From positions 62,001-126,000 of the forward strand of contig NZ_JAQISW010000006.1 in NCBI RefSeq assembly GCF_028618435.1: DNA of 64,000 nt. Direction: 5' to 3'. This stretch comes from Bartonella sp. MM73XJBT.G (lineage in GTDB: Bacteria > Pseudomonadota > Alphaproteobacteria > Rhizobiales > Rhizobiaceae). The notes under the pieces were generated by a model, which saw nothing but the letters and a program-made list of their open reading frames with translations, was not told the origin of the DNA and searched no databases. This document shows, piece after piece, positions 19,666-28,744 of this stretch. Each line of letters starts with the position of its first letter. The first letter of the stretch is position 1. A program made the position numbers and the translations under genes.

Positions 19666-20192
19666 ATAGGAAAAAACCTCGCTTTTGTACAAATTAAGGC
19701 GCATTCTTTTGAGAAAGTCGAGACAGGTTACTGTTTTTATGCGCTAGAGAGAAGATGCTGTTGAAAGATTGAAGGTGTTTTTGATACGAGGTGCTATGCG
19801 CTTTTAAAAGTTGCTTGAAAGAGTAAGGCTTGAAAAAGTAATGTCTGACACGGACCAACTTTTGAGAAAACGTCAGAAAACGAAAAAGGTAGACTCTTTT
19901 GCATAAAAGTAAAAAAATGTTTTAGTAAAAATAAAATTGAGCCAATGCATTTGTTGGAAACAATGGAATGGAGAAGATTAAGAGCAATGTGGGGCTTTTG
20001 TACATTTGACCATGGATACTTTTGATTTTCAGACAGAGAGTTGAGAGAAGGGGGCTGTTGTTGGTCCTTTTCATGCAAAAACAAAGAGGAGACCTATAAA
20101 AGAAAAGAAGAGGTTTTAGTGGAAAGAAAATTAAGCAGGTTTGTTCGATGCATTTTTGTTTAAAACAACGGAAAGTGAAGAGGAAATAGCGA
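19666..20192. other. Intergenic region between gap and pgk
   Basis: About 530 AT-rich bases containing the pgk ribosome-binding site (GAGGA about 10 bases before 20193). Nothing else was recognised. Confidence 0.4.
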
Positions 20193-21386
20193 ATGGGCTT
20201 TCGTACACTTGATGATGTTGATGTTGCTGGAAAGCGTGTGCTTGTGCGGGTGGATTTTAATGTTCCTATGGCACAGGGTAAAGTTTGCGATGAAACGCGT
20301 CTTAAACGCCATAAAGAAACGCTCGTTGAACTGCAAAAGCGGGGAGCCAAGCTTATTCTGCTCTCTCATTGTGGTCGTCCTAAAGGAAAGGTCGAGTCAG
20401 AATTTTCACTTCGTCCTGTTGTACCGGTGCTGGAAAAGATCATAAAACAGCCGGTTGCTTTTGCGCCTGACTGTATTGGTTCAGCTGCACAGATAGCGGT
20501 GGAGACATTGCAAAATGGGGGTGTTGTATTACTCGAAAATGTTCGGTTTTATGCCGGTGAGGAAAAGAATGATTGTTCTTTTGCAGAAGCTTTGGCCCAT
20601 AATGGGGATCTTTATGTCAATGATGCTTTTTCGGTTTCTCATCGTGCCCATGCTTCGGTGGAGGGAATAACGCATTTGTTGCCCTCTTATGCGGGGAGAT
20701 CGCTGCAAGGAGAATTGCAGGCCTTAGAAAAAGGACTTGGAAATCCAACGCATCCTGTGGTCGCTCTGGTGGGAGGGGCAAAAGTTTCCAGTAAGCTTTT
20801 TGTTCTCAATCATTTGGTGGAAAAAGTCGACTCCTTGGTTATTGGGGGTGGGATGGCCAATAGTTTTTTATCCGCGCAAGGCATTCATGTGGGGAAGTCA
20901 CTGTGTGAATACGAATTGATGGAAACCATCAAAAAAATTATTAAAAAAGCGCAGGAATGTCACTGTACGCTTCTATTGCCTATGGATGCTATCGTTGGAT
21001 TTCGCTTTGAAAAAAATGCACCGCATCGTCTTTATGATATTAGCGATATTCCTGCGGATGGCATGATATTGGATATTGGAACGCGCTCTATTGCTCATAT
21101 CAAAAGCGCGATAGATAAGGCTGCGACTCTTGTGTGGAATGGACCTCTTGGTGTTTTTGAGATGCTTCCCTTTGATAAAGGAACAATTGCCGTTGCACGC
21201 CATGCCGCAGAACGCAGTTTGATGGGCAAGTTGGTTTCAGTTGCGGGAGGAGGCGATACAGTTTTTGCTCTTAATCATGCGGGTGTTGCTAATGATTTTA
21301 CTTATCTCTCAACTGCAGGAGGGGCTTTTTTGGAATGGATGGAAGGTAAGGTGCTTCCTGGTATTCTTGCTCTCATGCAAGCTTAA
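20193..21386 (+). CDS. pgk: Phosphoglycerate kinase
   Basis: A 397-residue monomeric two-domain enzyme producing ATP and 3-phosphoglycerate. Opens FRTLDDVDVAGKRVLVRVDFNVP (substrate-binding signature); LLSHCGRPKG near residue 55, NDAFSVSHRAHASVEGI near 150, IGGGMANSF in the nucleotide domain and SVAGGGDTVFALNHAG near 350-365 are all intact. It follows gap and precedes fba on the same strand. Confidence 0.97.
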   Translation: MGFRTLDDVDVAGKRVLVRVDFNVPMAQGKVCDETRLKRHKETLVELQKRGAKLILLSHCGRPKGKVESEFSLRPVVPVLEKIIKQPVAFAPDCIGSAAQIAVETLQNGGVVLLENVRFYAGEEKNDCSFAEALAHNGDLYVNDAFSVSHRAHASVEGITHLLPSYAGRSLQGELQALEKGLGNPTHPVVALVGGAKVSSKLFVLNHLVEKVDSLVIGGGMANSFLSAQGIHVGKSLCEYELMETIKKIIKKAQECHCTLLLPMDAIVGFRFEKNAPHRLYDISDIPADGMILDIGTRSIAHIKSAIDKAATLVWNGPLGVFEMLPFDKGTIAVARHAAERSLMGKLVSVAGGGDTVFALNHAGVANDFTYLSTAGGAFLEWMEGKVLPGILALMQA

Positions 21387-21495
21387 AGACTTTGTTGAAG
21401 GGAAAATTGAAAAAGCTGTAAGATCATGGGCTGTGTCAAGTATGATGATCATATTGTTGATGTTGAAAATGCGATAAAATAAAGAGGAATTTTTT

Positions 21496-22527
21496 ATGAA
21501 TGAACGTCTTGAAGATATAGCACTTTCTCTGGTGCATGCTGGTAAGGGTATTTTGGCTGCCGATGAAAGTACGGCAACAATTGGTAAGCGTTTTGAAAGC
21601 ATTGGTGTTGAGTCCAATGAGGATAACCGCCGTGCTTATCGTGAAATGCTTTTTAGCGCAAAAGAAGCTATGGAAAGTGCTATCTCTGGTGTTATTTTAT
21701 TTGATGAAACCATTCGACAAAAAGCATCAACAGGGCAAATGTTGACGGATCTTATTCGGGAGGCGGGCGGTTTGCCAGGAATTAAAGTGGATACCGGTGC
21801 TAAGCCCTTGGCTGCTTTTCCCCAAGAGACAATTACTGAAGGGTTGGATGGTCTCCGTGAGCGGTTAAAAGACTATTATGCTTTGGGCGCCCGTTTTGCG
21901 AAATGGCGTGCGGTGATTGCCATTGATGCACACACGCTGCCAACAAGAAGCGCCATTAATCAAAATGCACAAGCTCTTGCCCGTTATGCTGCTTTATGTC
22001 AGGAACTCAATATTGTGCCGATTGTTGAACCGGAGGTGCTGATGGATGGACCATCGTGTCAGCATTCCATTGCCCGTTGCTTTGAGGTGACACGCGCTGT
22101 TTTGACAACTGTCTTTAAAGAATTGTTTGAAGCCCGTGTTGTTTTAGAGGGGATGATTTTAAAACCCAATATGGTGATTGATGGCAAGGATGCGCGCAAG
22201 GCTGGTGTTGAAGAGGTGGCTGAAAAGACCGTTCGTGTGCTTAAACAAACTGTCCCTTGTGCTGTTCCAGGAATTGCTTTTCTCTCTGGAGGACAATCAG
22301 ATCAAGAAGCGACAGCTCATTTGTCTGCCATGAATAGTTTAGGGGCATTGCCTTGGAAATTGACTTTTTCTTATGGACGGGCATTGCAAGCGGCTGCTTT
22401 AAAAGCATGGGCTGGTCGCCATGAAAATATTGCTGTTGCCCAAAAGGCATTTTGTCATCGTGCGCGGATGAACCATTTGGCTGCTTTAGGACAATGGACA
22501 AAGAGCCAAGAAAAGGAAAGCGCTTGA
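21496..22527 (+). CDS. fba: Fructose-bisphosphate aldolase, class I
   Basis: A 343-residue class I (Schiff-base) aldolase, not the metal-dependent class II type: GKGILAADESTATIGKRFESIG at the start, ILFDETIRQKASTGQ near 74, KVDTGAKPLA near 96, FAKWRAVIAI near 135 and the catalytic lysine in LEGMILKPNMV near 221. It cleaves fructose-1,6-bisphosphate to the two trioses. Its last 640 bases recur as a damaged tandem copy immediately downstream. Confidence 0.96.
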   Translation: MNERLEDIALSLVHAGKGILAADESTATIGKRFESIGVESNEDNRRAYREMLFSAKEAMESAISGVILFDETIRQKASTGQMLTDLIREAGGLPGIKVDTGAKPLAAFPQETITEGLDGLRERLKDYYALGARFAKWRAVIAIDAHTLPTRSAINQNAQALARYAALCQELNIVPIVEPEVLMDGPSCQHSIARCFEVTRAVLTTVFKELFEARVVLEGMILKPNMVIDGKDARKAGVEEVAEKTVRVLKQTVPCAVPGIAFLSGGQSDQEATAHLSAMNSLGALPWKLTFSYGRALQAAALKAWAGRHENIAVAQKAFCHRARMNHLAALGQWTKSQEKESA

Positions 22528-22558
22528 ATTGCTCTAGACTTGAATTCCCATAAGGGTT

Positions 22559-23275
22559 GTGCGGTGATTGTCCTTGATGCAAACGTTTTGCTAGCTAAGA
22601 AGGCAATCAAAGTGCACAAGCTCTTGCGAATTGTGTTTTTTGATATCTTTGATATAAGAGTATAGTTCTTTTTTTGGGTTCAATAATTTCGAGATAGGAG
22701 TATGCCGATTGTTGAATGGTCTGTGCTAATGGATGGATCATCGTGTCAGCATTCCATTGCTCGTTGCTTTGAGGTGACACGCACTGTTTTGACAACTGTC
22801 TTTAAAGAATTATTTGAAGCCCGTGTTATTTTAGAGGGAATGATTTTAAAGCCCAATAGGGTGATTGGGGATAAGGATGTACGCCAAGGCTGGTGTTGAA
22901 GAGGTCGCTGAAAAGACCGTCCGTGTGCTTAAACAAACTGTCCCTTCCGCTGTTCTTAAGAATTGCTTTTCTTGTCTTTCGGGCTATCTGATCAGGAAGT
23001 AACGGCACATTTATCGGCTATGAATTCTTTGGGCGCTTTGCCTTGGAAATTGACTTTTTCTTGATCGACGCGCCTTGCAAGCGGCTGCTTTAAAAGCATG
23101 GGCTGGTCGCCATGAAAATATTGCTGTTGCCCAAAAGGCATTTTGTCATCGTGCGCGGATGAACCATTTGGCGCTTTAGGACAAAGGACAAAAGAACAGG
23201 GGACAAAAGAAGACAAAAGAACAGGGGACAAAAGAGCCAAGAAAAGGAAAGCGTTTGAATTGCTCTATGCTTAAA
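22559..23275 (+). pseudogene. Tandem, frameshifted copy of the fba 3' two-thirds
   Basis: From TGCGGTGATTGTCCTTGATGC at 22559 the sequence follows fba from 21911 to past its stop (AAAGGAAAGCG(C/T)TTGAATTGCTCTA in both). Long stretches are about 90 percent identical (22690-22890 and 23030-23180). An AT-rich substitution or insertion around 22630-22690 and several frameshifts destroy the frame. Near the end, a small internal expansion repeats AAGAACAGGGGACAAAAG (23190-23240). No promoter-proximal part of the gene is present. Confidence 0.92.
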
Positions 23276-23906
23276 TGCGGGGATATTTTGCCTGTTTCTG
23301 CGTGATTTTGGAACTCTCATCATGATAAAAATGATGGGAGCGTTTTAGGCTTGAAAGCTTTGTTAGAGAGTTTTCTCCTTGGGCGTTTTAAAAGTCTTTA
23401 TGCGTGGCATTGTGAGGTAAGATTGCGGGATAGGTGCGTTTATAGGAAGGGAAGATGGTGCTTTAAAGGAAATTTATGAATGCGCAGCAGTGTGTTATCG
23501 CTCATGAGGGGGGCTTATTTTTTAAGTAAAAATCATAAAGATGATCTTATATTGAAGAGTTTGATATTGTGATATTTTCTTTTTTCATGCTATCACTGTT
23601 TGTCATCATCAGAATCCATTTGATTGCAGTTTCAAAAGCAGATAAGCGGCTCGATTGGGGAGTTGTGATTTCTAAGTAGATTAGACATACAGCTTATGAA
23701 GCTTTTGTGCGTCAGGATAGCTTTCCTTTCAATGGGGGTCATCTTTCATTGACGAACGGGTTGAATAACTCTTGCGAAAGAAAATATATCTCAATAAAAC
23801 ACTTCTTTTTTCGTTAAAATGAATAAATTTTTCTTGTCTTTTATGATGATATCATTATAAAAAATTAATTTCGTAGCATTTTGGCTTTAAAATCGAGGGG
23901 GGAGTT
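23276..23906. other. Intergenic region upstream of the membrane-protein gene
   Basis: About 630 AT-rich bases with no recognised gene or repeat. The ribosome-binding site GAGGGGGGAG of the next gene ends at 23904. Confidence 0.4.
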
Positions 23907-24320
23907 GTGGACAGCATATCTTCTAAGAATACAAGCACCAAAAAAAATCGATACGCAGAAAAGAGCGTTTCTGCAATTATGATGCGAAAATTTTGCAATA
24001 TCGTATGTGGGGTATTCGCTGGAATATTCGGAGTGTTTATTTTTACAATTTTTCTTATCCTATTCAATATGCGTGGATTGGTTCATATCGTACTAAAATT
24101 CTTTGCGGGTGCGAGTGGATTCGCGTGCCTTTTCTTTTTTTTTGGATATCTCTTAGAACGTCGCGAAGCAACAGCAGATGAAGCCGGTATATCGCTCACA
24201 TTACCCTTAGCAATTGGTGAAGGCGTTTTTTCTGTTTGCAGCATGTATGCTATGTGGGGGTATGATGCTCTCTTATACCGTTTAGCGCCTCCAGGGTATG
24301 TTCTTATTCTCCCTGAATAA
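23907..24320 (+). CDS. Small integral membrane protein, function unknown
   Basis: A 137-residue protein not recognised as a known family. It starts with GTG just after GAGGGGGGAG. Residues 1-28 are polar and basic; two strong hydrophobic segments follow (about 31-56, CGVFAGIFGVFIFTIFLILF, and about 61-85, rich in Phe and Gly), then RREATADEAG and a weaker third hydrophobic stretch near 98-120. A strong ribosome-binding site and a clean frame argue for a real gene. A hairpin (24355-24373) follows 35 bases past the stop and may end transcription. Confidence 0.55.
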   Translation: MDSISSKNTSTKKNRYAEKSVSAIMMRKFCNIVCGVFAGIFGVFIFTIFLILFNMRGLVHIVLKFFAGASGFACLFFFFGYLLERREATADEAGISLTLPLAIGEGVFSVCSMYAMWGYDALLYRLAPPGYVLILPE

Positions 24321-24354
24321 AGAGAGCGTACTTTGGTTGTGTATAAATCAAAAT

Positions 24355-24405
24355 GAGAGGCGGACAGCCTCTCAAATTGCTTAATAATCGTTCTCAAAAA
24401 TCATG
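24355..24405. repeat. Hairpin element, copy 1 (second copy at 36346)
   Basis: GAGAGGC / GCCTCTC stem (24355-24361 and 24367-24373) with a 5-base loop, followed about 25 bases later by CAAAAATCATGACAT. The same stem sequence and CAAAATCATGACAT tail occur at 36346-36400, so this is a small dispersed element rather than a gene-specific terminator. No T run follows directly. Confidence 0.6.
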
Positions 24406-24656
24406 ACATTAGAGCTGCATTTAATGAAGGGACTATAACAAATCTTGGGGACCTTAAAAGCTCAAGGAAAACCTTACAGGGCGCCTAACGGTGTCCTTGA
24501 CCTTAAGAAGACCTCAAAACGGCTTATTGTGTTCTTTTCACGCGGCTTATGAAATTATGCTATAAGGGGAGAAAGCTTCTCAGGGGGCCTAAATGGTATG
24601 TTATCGTGTGCTAAATGGAAAATTGAGAAAGCATCTTTATGCAATATAATCCAATT

Positions 24657-24935
24657 ATGATTTTTTGATTTTAATATAAAGGGTCTAAAGCCTTCTAAAA
24701 AACTAATACGCTATAAGGGGAAAAGTCGTTTATATTTAGCAACAAAGGCGTATTTTAGATGCTCGTGATAGAGCTATATCATAAAATAATTTTTGAATGA
24801 TTCATCCTTTTAGCTCTATTTGCTAAAAGGTCATTTTGAAGGCTCTTGGTTAATGACTATAAAGGAAAATTGGCACGTAATATTTCGCTTTGTGGGTATA
24901 GATGTCGAATTAGTTGATTACCTATTGTGATTTCT
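24657..24935 (+). pseudogene. HigB toxin relic without an antitoxin gene
   Basis: The reading ATGATTTTTTGATTT, then AAGCCTTCTA, then GCTAAAAGGTCATTTTGAAGG, TGGTTAATGACTATAAAGG and ATAGATGTCGAATTAGTTGATTA follows the higB relic at 62068-62332 almost word for word. Stops and shifts are frequent. A TGA at codon 4 is shared with the other copy. No HigA coding follows. Confidence 0.7.
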
Positions 24936-25204
24936 AAGCAAGAGATTTTGTGTGACTCTCTATGAGGCATTGATATGAGAAAATCCCATGATATGATGAT
25001 CTCTCATGAAAAACAATGAATTTATCCTTATAAATCAACATGACAGTGCCGTTATGAAGAGAGCTCTTTGCACACCTTAATGATCCATAGAGACTAACTT
25101 GCTATCGTTTTATATTCTGCACACAAAGGAAGCGTTTTTATAAAAAATGATTCTTCTCACGCAGAGAAAAGAACAGCCAGAATTTAAGAAGAAAAACATC
25201 TCAA
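24936..25204. other. Degenerate intergenic region with part of an integrase-relic repeat
   Basis: On the minus strand around 25040-24960 the sequence TGATTTATAAGGATAAATTC and then ATGAGAG resembles the left end of the integrase-relic family. The remainder has no recognised content. Confidence 0.4.
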
Positions 25205-26000
25205 TTCTTGCTCCTCTTTTTCCATGAGCCCTTTTAAATTGATAAGCATAGCTGTAAAGAGTGGTATTTATGCCCTTAAAAGTACTGCTCTTGTATCAAG
25301 AGCTCTTATTTGGGTGAAAGTTGCAGTTTTGCGAGATAAGCATAAACACCATTTTTTGCCACAAGTTCAGCATAGGCTCCCTCTTTCACAAGGACGCCTT
25401 TATCCATCACGAGAATACGATCCGCTTTTAAAATTATTGCCAAACGGTGAGCAATTACCAAAGTTATACGATTTTCCATCAAGCCTTCTAAGGCTTTTTG
25501 CACCAACTTTTCACTGTTTGCATCTAAAGCAGATGTTGCTCAATTAAGCTACAACGCTTTGATTTATAATAATTCATTGTTTTGTATATTGAATGAGAGT
25601 TCCAAACATTGGAGAATTCTCTCGTTTCAAATCTGTTTTTATGTTGAATCAACCAAAACCATTCGCTTGCACGTTACAAGCGGGGGGAAGCCCTTATGGA
25701 TAAAAACTATAAAGTAAAATGCCCATAATGGAATATCTTAAGTACCAAGGGCTGTAGCAACATTGGGATTTGGCAAATTAATGATGGTGCCAGATTGCAA
25801 CAAAGGGGGCATTTTAAAAATCGCACGTGCAATACTCATGCGTTGTTTTGCCTTTAAGAAAGGATGGTACCACGCTTTCCGATTTCTGTCACCAAGCCAT
25901 CTGGTAAAGCTTGAATAAGTTCAAGTGTATTAGCCGCTTGAGCAGCGGCAAGAATGTCCTCTTCATGGGTATTTTCAGTTCAAAAAAGATGAACTGTTTG
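25205..26000 (-). pseudogene. Inverted, interrupted copy of the 3' end of the ABC exporter gene
   Basis: On the minus strand, two pieces match the exporter at 26654-28444. The piece 25990-25800 covers codons around the Q-loop/signature region (DGL then a damaged LSGGQ). The piece 25547-25205 covers the Walker B to the stop and about 70 bases of its 3' flank ([27 protein letters not shown], then TTGATACAAGAGC and ATGCTTATCAATTT). The two pieces would be contiguous but for a 242-base insert (25555-25796). A 66-codon frame survives at 25506-25306 but lacks everything needed for function. Confidence 0.92.
25555..25796 (+). repeat. Integrase-relic repeat inserted into the ABC-exporter tail copy
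   Basis: About 242 bases starting TTTGATTTATAATAATTC and passing the family landmarks TTGAATGAGAG, TTGAATCAACCAAAACCATTCGCTTG and GTTACAAGCGG, ending within codons equivalent to the first 30 of the integrase (GATGGTGCCAGA). It is bounded by GCTACAA (25548-25554) and GCAACAA (25797-25803), an imperfect 7-base direct repeat that may be a target-site duplication. Confidence 0.75.
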
Positions 26001-26243
26001 CAATCCTTTTATTTGAAATGTTTATGCCCCATGAGAGGAGGTTTATGTTGATATCTCAAATGATCTTTAAATTTAAAAAACGCAGCCATCACGCTTTATA
26101 AGGGTTTGAGACCGATATATTTCTGTTGGATACGTTTTTAAATTAACATCTTAAAATGTACTCTTTACAGCACAAAAAAGCCTCATCGCTTAACGAGGCA
26201 ATCGTTTTGTTTAAAATCTTTGTGCCTCATGAGAATGAGTTTT
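26001..26243. other. Region downstream of rpmE
   Basis: It holds the rpmE terminator (26174-26199). A 30-base stretch at 26009-26038 (TTTATGCCCCATGAGAGG region) resembles 26218-26247 at about 22 of 30 positions, possibly a scrap of a duplicated rpmE tail. Confidence 0.35.
26174..26199 (-). terminator. Rho-independent terminator of rpmE
   Basis: GCCTC (26180-26184) pairs with GAGGC (26195-26199). Read on the minus strand the stem is followed by TTTTTT (complement of 26174-26179). Confidence 0.85.
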
Positions 26244-26465
26244 TTACATACCAATATTGCCAAAACGATTTTTGAACTTAGAAAGGCGTCCGCCACGGTC
26301 TACAAGTGTCTGCGACCCACCTGTCCATGCGGGATGCGTTCTTGGATCAATGTCTAAATTAAGGGTATCCCCTTCTTTTCCCCAAGTGGAGCGCGTTGTA
26401 TATTGGGTTCCATCCGTCATAACAACGGTAATTTTATGATAGTTAGGATGAATATTCGCTTTCAT
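26244..26465 (-). CDS. rpmE: 50S ribosomal protein L31
   Basis: A 73-residue L31 of the cysteine-free type: [45 protein letters not shown], and a C-terminal [11 protein letters not shown]. It is a small protein at the subunit interface of the ribosome. It is divergent from the ABC exporter gene, as in related Rhizobiales. A terminator lies 45 bases past the stop. Confidence 0.96.
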   Translation of the reverse strand: MKANIHPNYHKITVVMTDGTQYTTRSTWGKEGDTLNLDIDPRTHPAWTGGSQTLVDRGGRLSKFKNRFGNIGM

Positions 26466-26653
26466 GCGTCAAACCTTTTGCGTTTATAGAATGAAAGAAC
26501 ACTTACTCGATTTTTTAAGTGCGCTTCCTTTGTCTTTTTGATACACTGATTAAAGTATTTACTCCTATAGCTGAGCATGCATCAAAAAACAAGTGTTCAA
26601 GATGCATCATTGTGTCACGTGTTTAAATCATTTAATAGAGTGAGCGAAGTTTT

Positions 26654-28444
26654 ATGAAATTATATCATCATTCAGAAAAATCTACAAAGCCTTCTCTTAA
26701 AAAATCTTCATTCTCTTCGCTTGCCATTTTTGTTCCTTATCTTTTGCGCTATCGCTGGTTGTTTATATTTGCTTTTGTTGCTTTATCTGTTGCAGCTCTT
26801 GTCACATTAGCTTTGCCCATAGCGATCCGCCAAATGTTTGATCATGGTTTTTCTCATTCAAGCCATGGATATATCAATTTTTATTTCGCAATTTTGTTTG
26901 GATTAGCTTTGATTCTCGCCTTTTCTTCAGCTTGCCGTTATTATTGTGTTATCACATTGGGAGAACGGATTGTTGCCGATTTACGGCGTGATGTGTTTGT
27001 CCATATTATGAAACTTTCTCCTGCTTTTTTTGATCGGTCGCATTCAGGCGAGATTGTTTCAAGACTTCTAACAGATACAACACAAATAAAATTGGCCGTT
27101 GGCTCAACCGCCTCTACGGCTTTGCGTCAGCTGATTATCGTGATCGGCGCTGTCGTGATGATGGTGATCACCAATGCTAAATTATCTCTGCTGGTTCTAG
27201 CTGCTATTCCTGTTGTGGCAATTCCTTTGGTGGTTTTTGGGCGCAAAGTTCGTGCGCGTACGCGTGCGGCGCAAGATCGTCTTGCTGATGCCAATGCTGT
27301 GGCAACAGAGCAGGTTAGCGCTATTCGCACGGTGCAAGCTTTTACCGCTGAAAAACTTGTTGCAACACGTTTTTCTCAGTTGGTAGAACGCGCCTTTCAG
27401 ACAGCGCGGGCTTCTGTGATTTTGCGTTCCTTTTTTACGGGCTTTGCCATTTTTCTTGTGTTTAGCAGTGTGGTTGCTGTGTTGTGGATTGGATCGCGTG
27501 ATGTTTTGAATGGAACGATGACAGGGGGCACTTTAGGGCAATTTGTCCTTTATGCCGTTTTTGGTGCCTCAACCTTTGCGCAATTATCGGAATTGGGGGC
27601 TGAATTAATCCAAGCCGCAGGCGCTGCTGAACGATTGGCTGAATTATTGCAAGAACAACCCATGATTTTAGCGCCTAAAGATCCTGTCTCTTTGACAAAA
27701 CCTGTTCGAGGTGAACTTGTTTTTGATCATGTTGATTTTACTTATCCCTCTAGACCGCAAGAGAAGATTTTACGCGCGCTTTCCTTTTCTATCAAAGCTG
27801 GTGAAACGGTTGCTTTTGTTGGCGCTTCAGGGGCAGGAAAAAGCACACTTTTTTCTTTAATCTTGCGTTTTTATGACCCAACAAGTGGAAGAATTCGACT
27901 TGATGGTGTGGAGATTGATCGCCTCTCTTTAAAGGATTTACGTGGTGCAATTTCTTATGTTCCCCAAGATGTTGCTATTTTTGATGGTACATTGCGCGAT
28001 AATATTGTTTTCGGGACTGAAAATGCTATGGAAGAGGATATTATTGCTGCTGCTAAAGCCGCTAATGCCCTTGAATTTATTGAATCTTTACCTGATGGCT
28101 TGGATACACAAGTGGGAGAACGCGGCACCATGCTTTCTGGGGGGCAGAAGCAGCGCATCGGTATTGCGCGGGCAATTTTAAGAAATGCACCCCTCTTACT
28201 GCTTGATGAAGCGACATCTGCTTTAGATGCAAACAGTGAAAGACTTGTGCAAGAAGCCTTAGAAGGGCTGATGAAAAAACGCACAACATTGGTGATTGCG
28301 CACCGTTTGGCAACAATTTTAAAAGCGGATCGTATTCTTGTGATGGAGAAAGGTGTCCTTGTGGAAGAGGGAACCCATGCCGAACTTGTGGCAAAAAATG
28401 GCGCTTATGCTTATCTTGCAAAATTGCAATTTTCACCCGAATAA
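26654..28444 (+). CDS. ABC exporter, fused membrane and ATPase domains (MsbA/LmrA type)
   Basis: A 596-residue half-transporter: about six transmembrane helices in residues 25-320 (for example WLFIFAFVALSVAALVTLAL), then an ATPase domain with Walker A GASGAGKST near 390, Q-loop YVPQDVAIFDGTLRDNI, signature MLSGGQKQRIGIARAIL near 493, Walker B LLLLDEATSALD near 515 and the switch histidine in [10 protein letters not shown]. It would work as a dimer exporting lipids or hydrophobic compounds; the substrate cannot be read from sequence. A broken inverted copy of its 3' third sits upstream beyond rpmE. Confidence 0.92.
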   Translation: MKLYHHSEKSTKPSLKKSSFSSLAIFVPYLLRYRWLFIFAFVALSVAALVTLALPIAIRQMFDHGFSHSSHGYINFYFAILFGLALILAFSSACRYYCVITLGERIVADLRRDVFVHIMKLSPAFFDRSHSGEIVSRLLTDTTQIKLAVGSTASTALRQLIIVIGAVVMMVITNAKLSLLVLAAIPVVAIPLVVFGRKVRARTRAAQDRLADANAVATEQVSAIRTVQAFTAEKLVATRFSQLVERAFQTARASVILRSFFTGFAIFLVFSSVVAVLWIGSRDVLNGTMTGGTLGQFVLYAVFGASTFAQLSELGAELIQAAGAAERLAELLQEQPMILAPKDPVSLTKPVRGELVFDHVDFTYPSRPQEKILRALSFSIKAGETVAFVGASGAGKSTLFSLILRFYDPTSGRIRLDGVEIDRLSLKDLRGAISYVPQDVAIFDGTLRDNIVFGTENAMEEDIIAAAKAANALEFIESLPDGLDTQVGERGTMLSGGQKQRIGIARAILRNAPLLLLDEATSALDANSERLVQEALEGLMKKRTTLVIAHRLATILKADRILVMEKGVLVEEGTHAELVAKNGAYAYLAKLQFSPE

Positions 28445-28690
28445 GAGATCTTGATACAAGAGCCGTCTCTTTAAGGGCAATAAACAGCACTCTTTTTTAA
28501 GTCATGCTTATCAATTTTGAGGGCTGGCTTTTCTTTAAAGTGCATCAATCACCAAAGCAGTATAATTAAATACAAATTGTTGTATTCCTTAATAGGAACA
28601 TCTATATTTTGTATACAACTTCTATTAAAATAGTATATGTAGAATATTGTGAATCATATATACACATAATGATACTATATCGAGGGATTG

Positions 28691-28744
28691 ATGAGAGAGC
28701 TGTATGAAATGTTGATGAGGAAAAAAGAGAGCCAAAATGAGTGA
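28691..28744 (+). CDS. 17-codon leader ORF overlapping the start of the next gene
   Basis: ATG at 28691, 4 bases after GAGGG, encodes MRELYEMLMRKKESQNE. Its TGA (28742-28744) overlaps the downstream ATG at 28737 in another frame (ATGAGTGA). The arrangement would couple translation of the 472-residue protein to the leader. It could equally be chance in AT-rich sequence. Confidence 0.3.
   Translation: MRELYEMLMRKKESQNE

Noticed and set aside
22702-22899. Short second aldolase gene
   Set aside because: It is an open stretch within the frameshifted fba tail copy and lacks both ends of the enzyme.
25306-25506. Small ABC ATPase gene of 66 codons on the minus strand
   Set aside because: It is the last part of an exporter copy without Walker A or signature motif, within a pseudogene.
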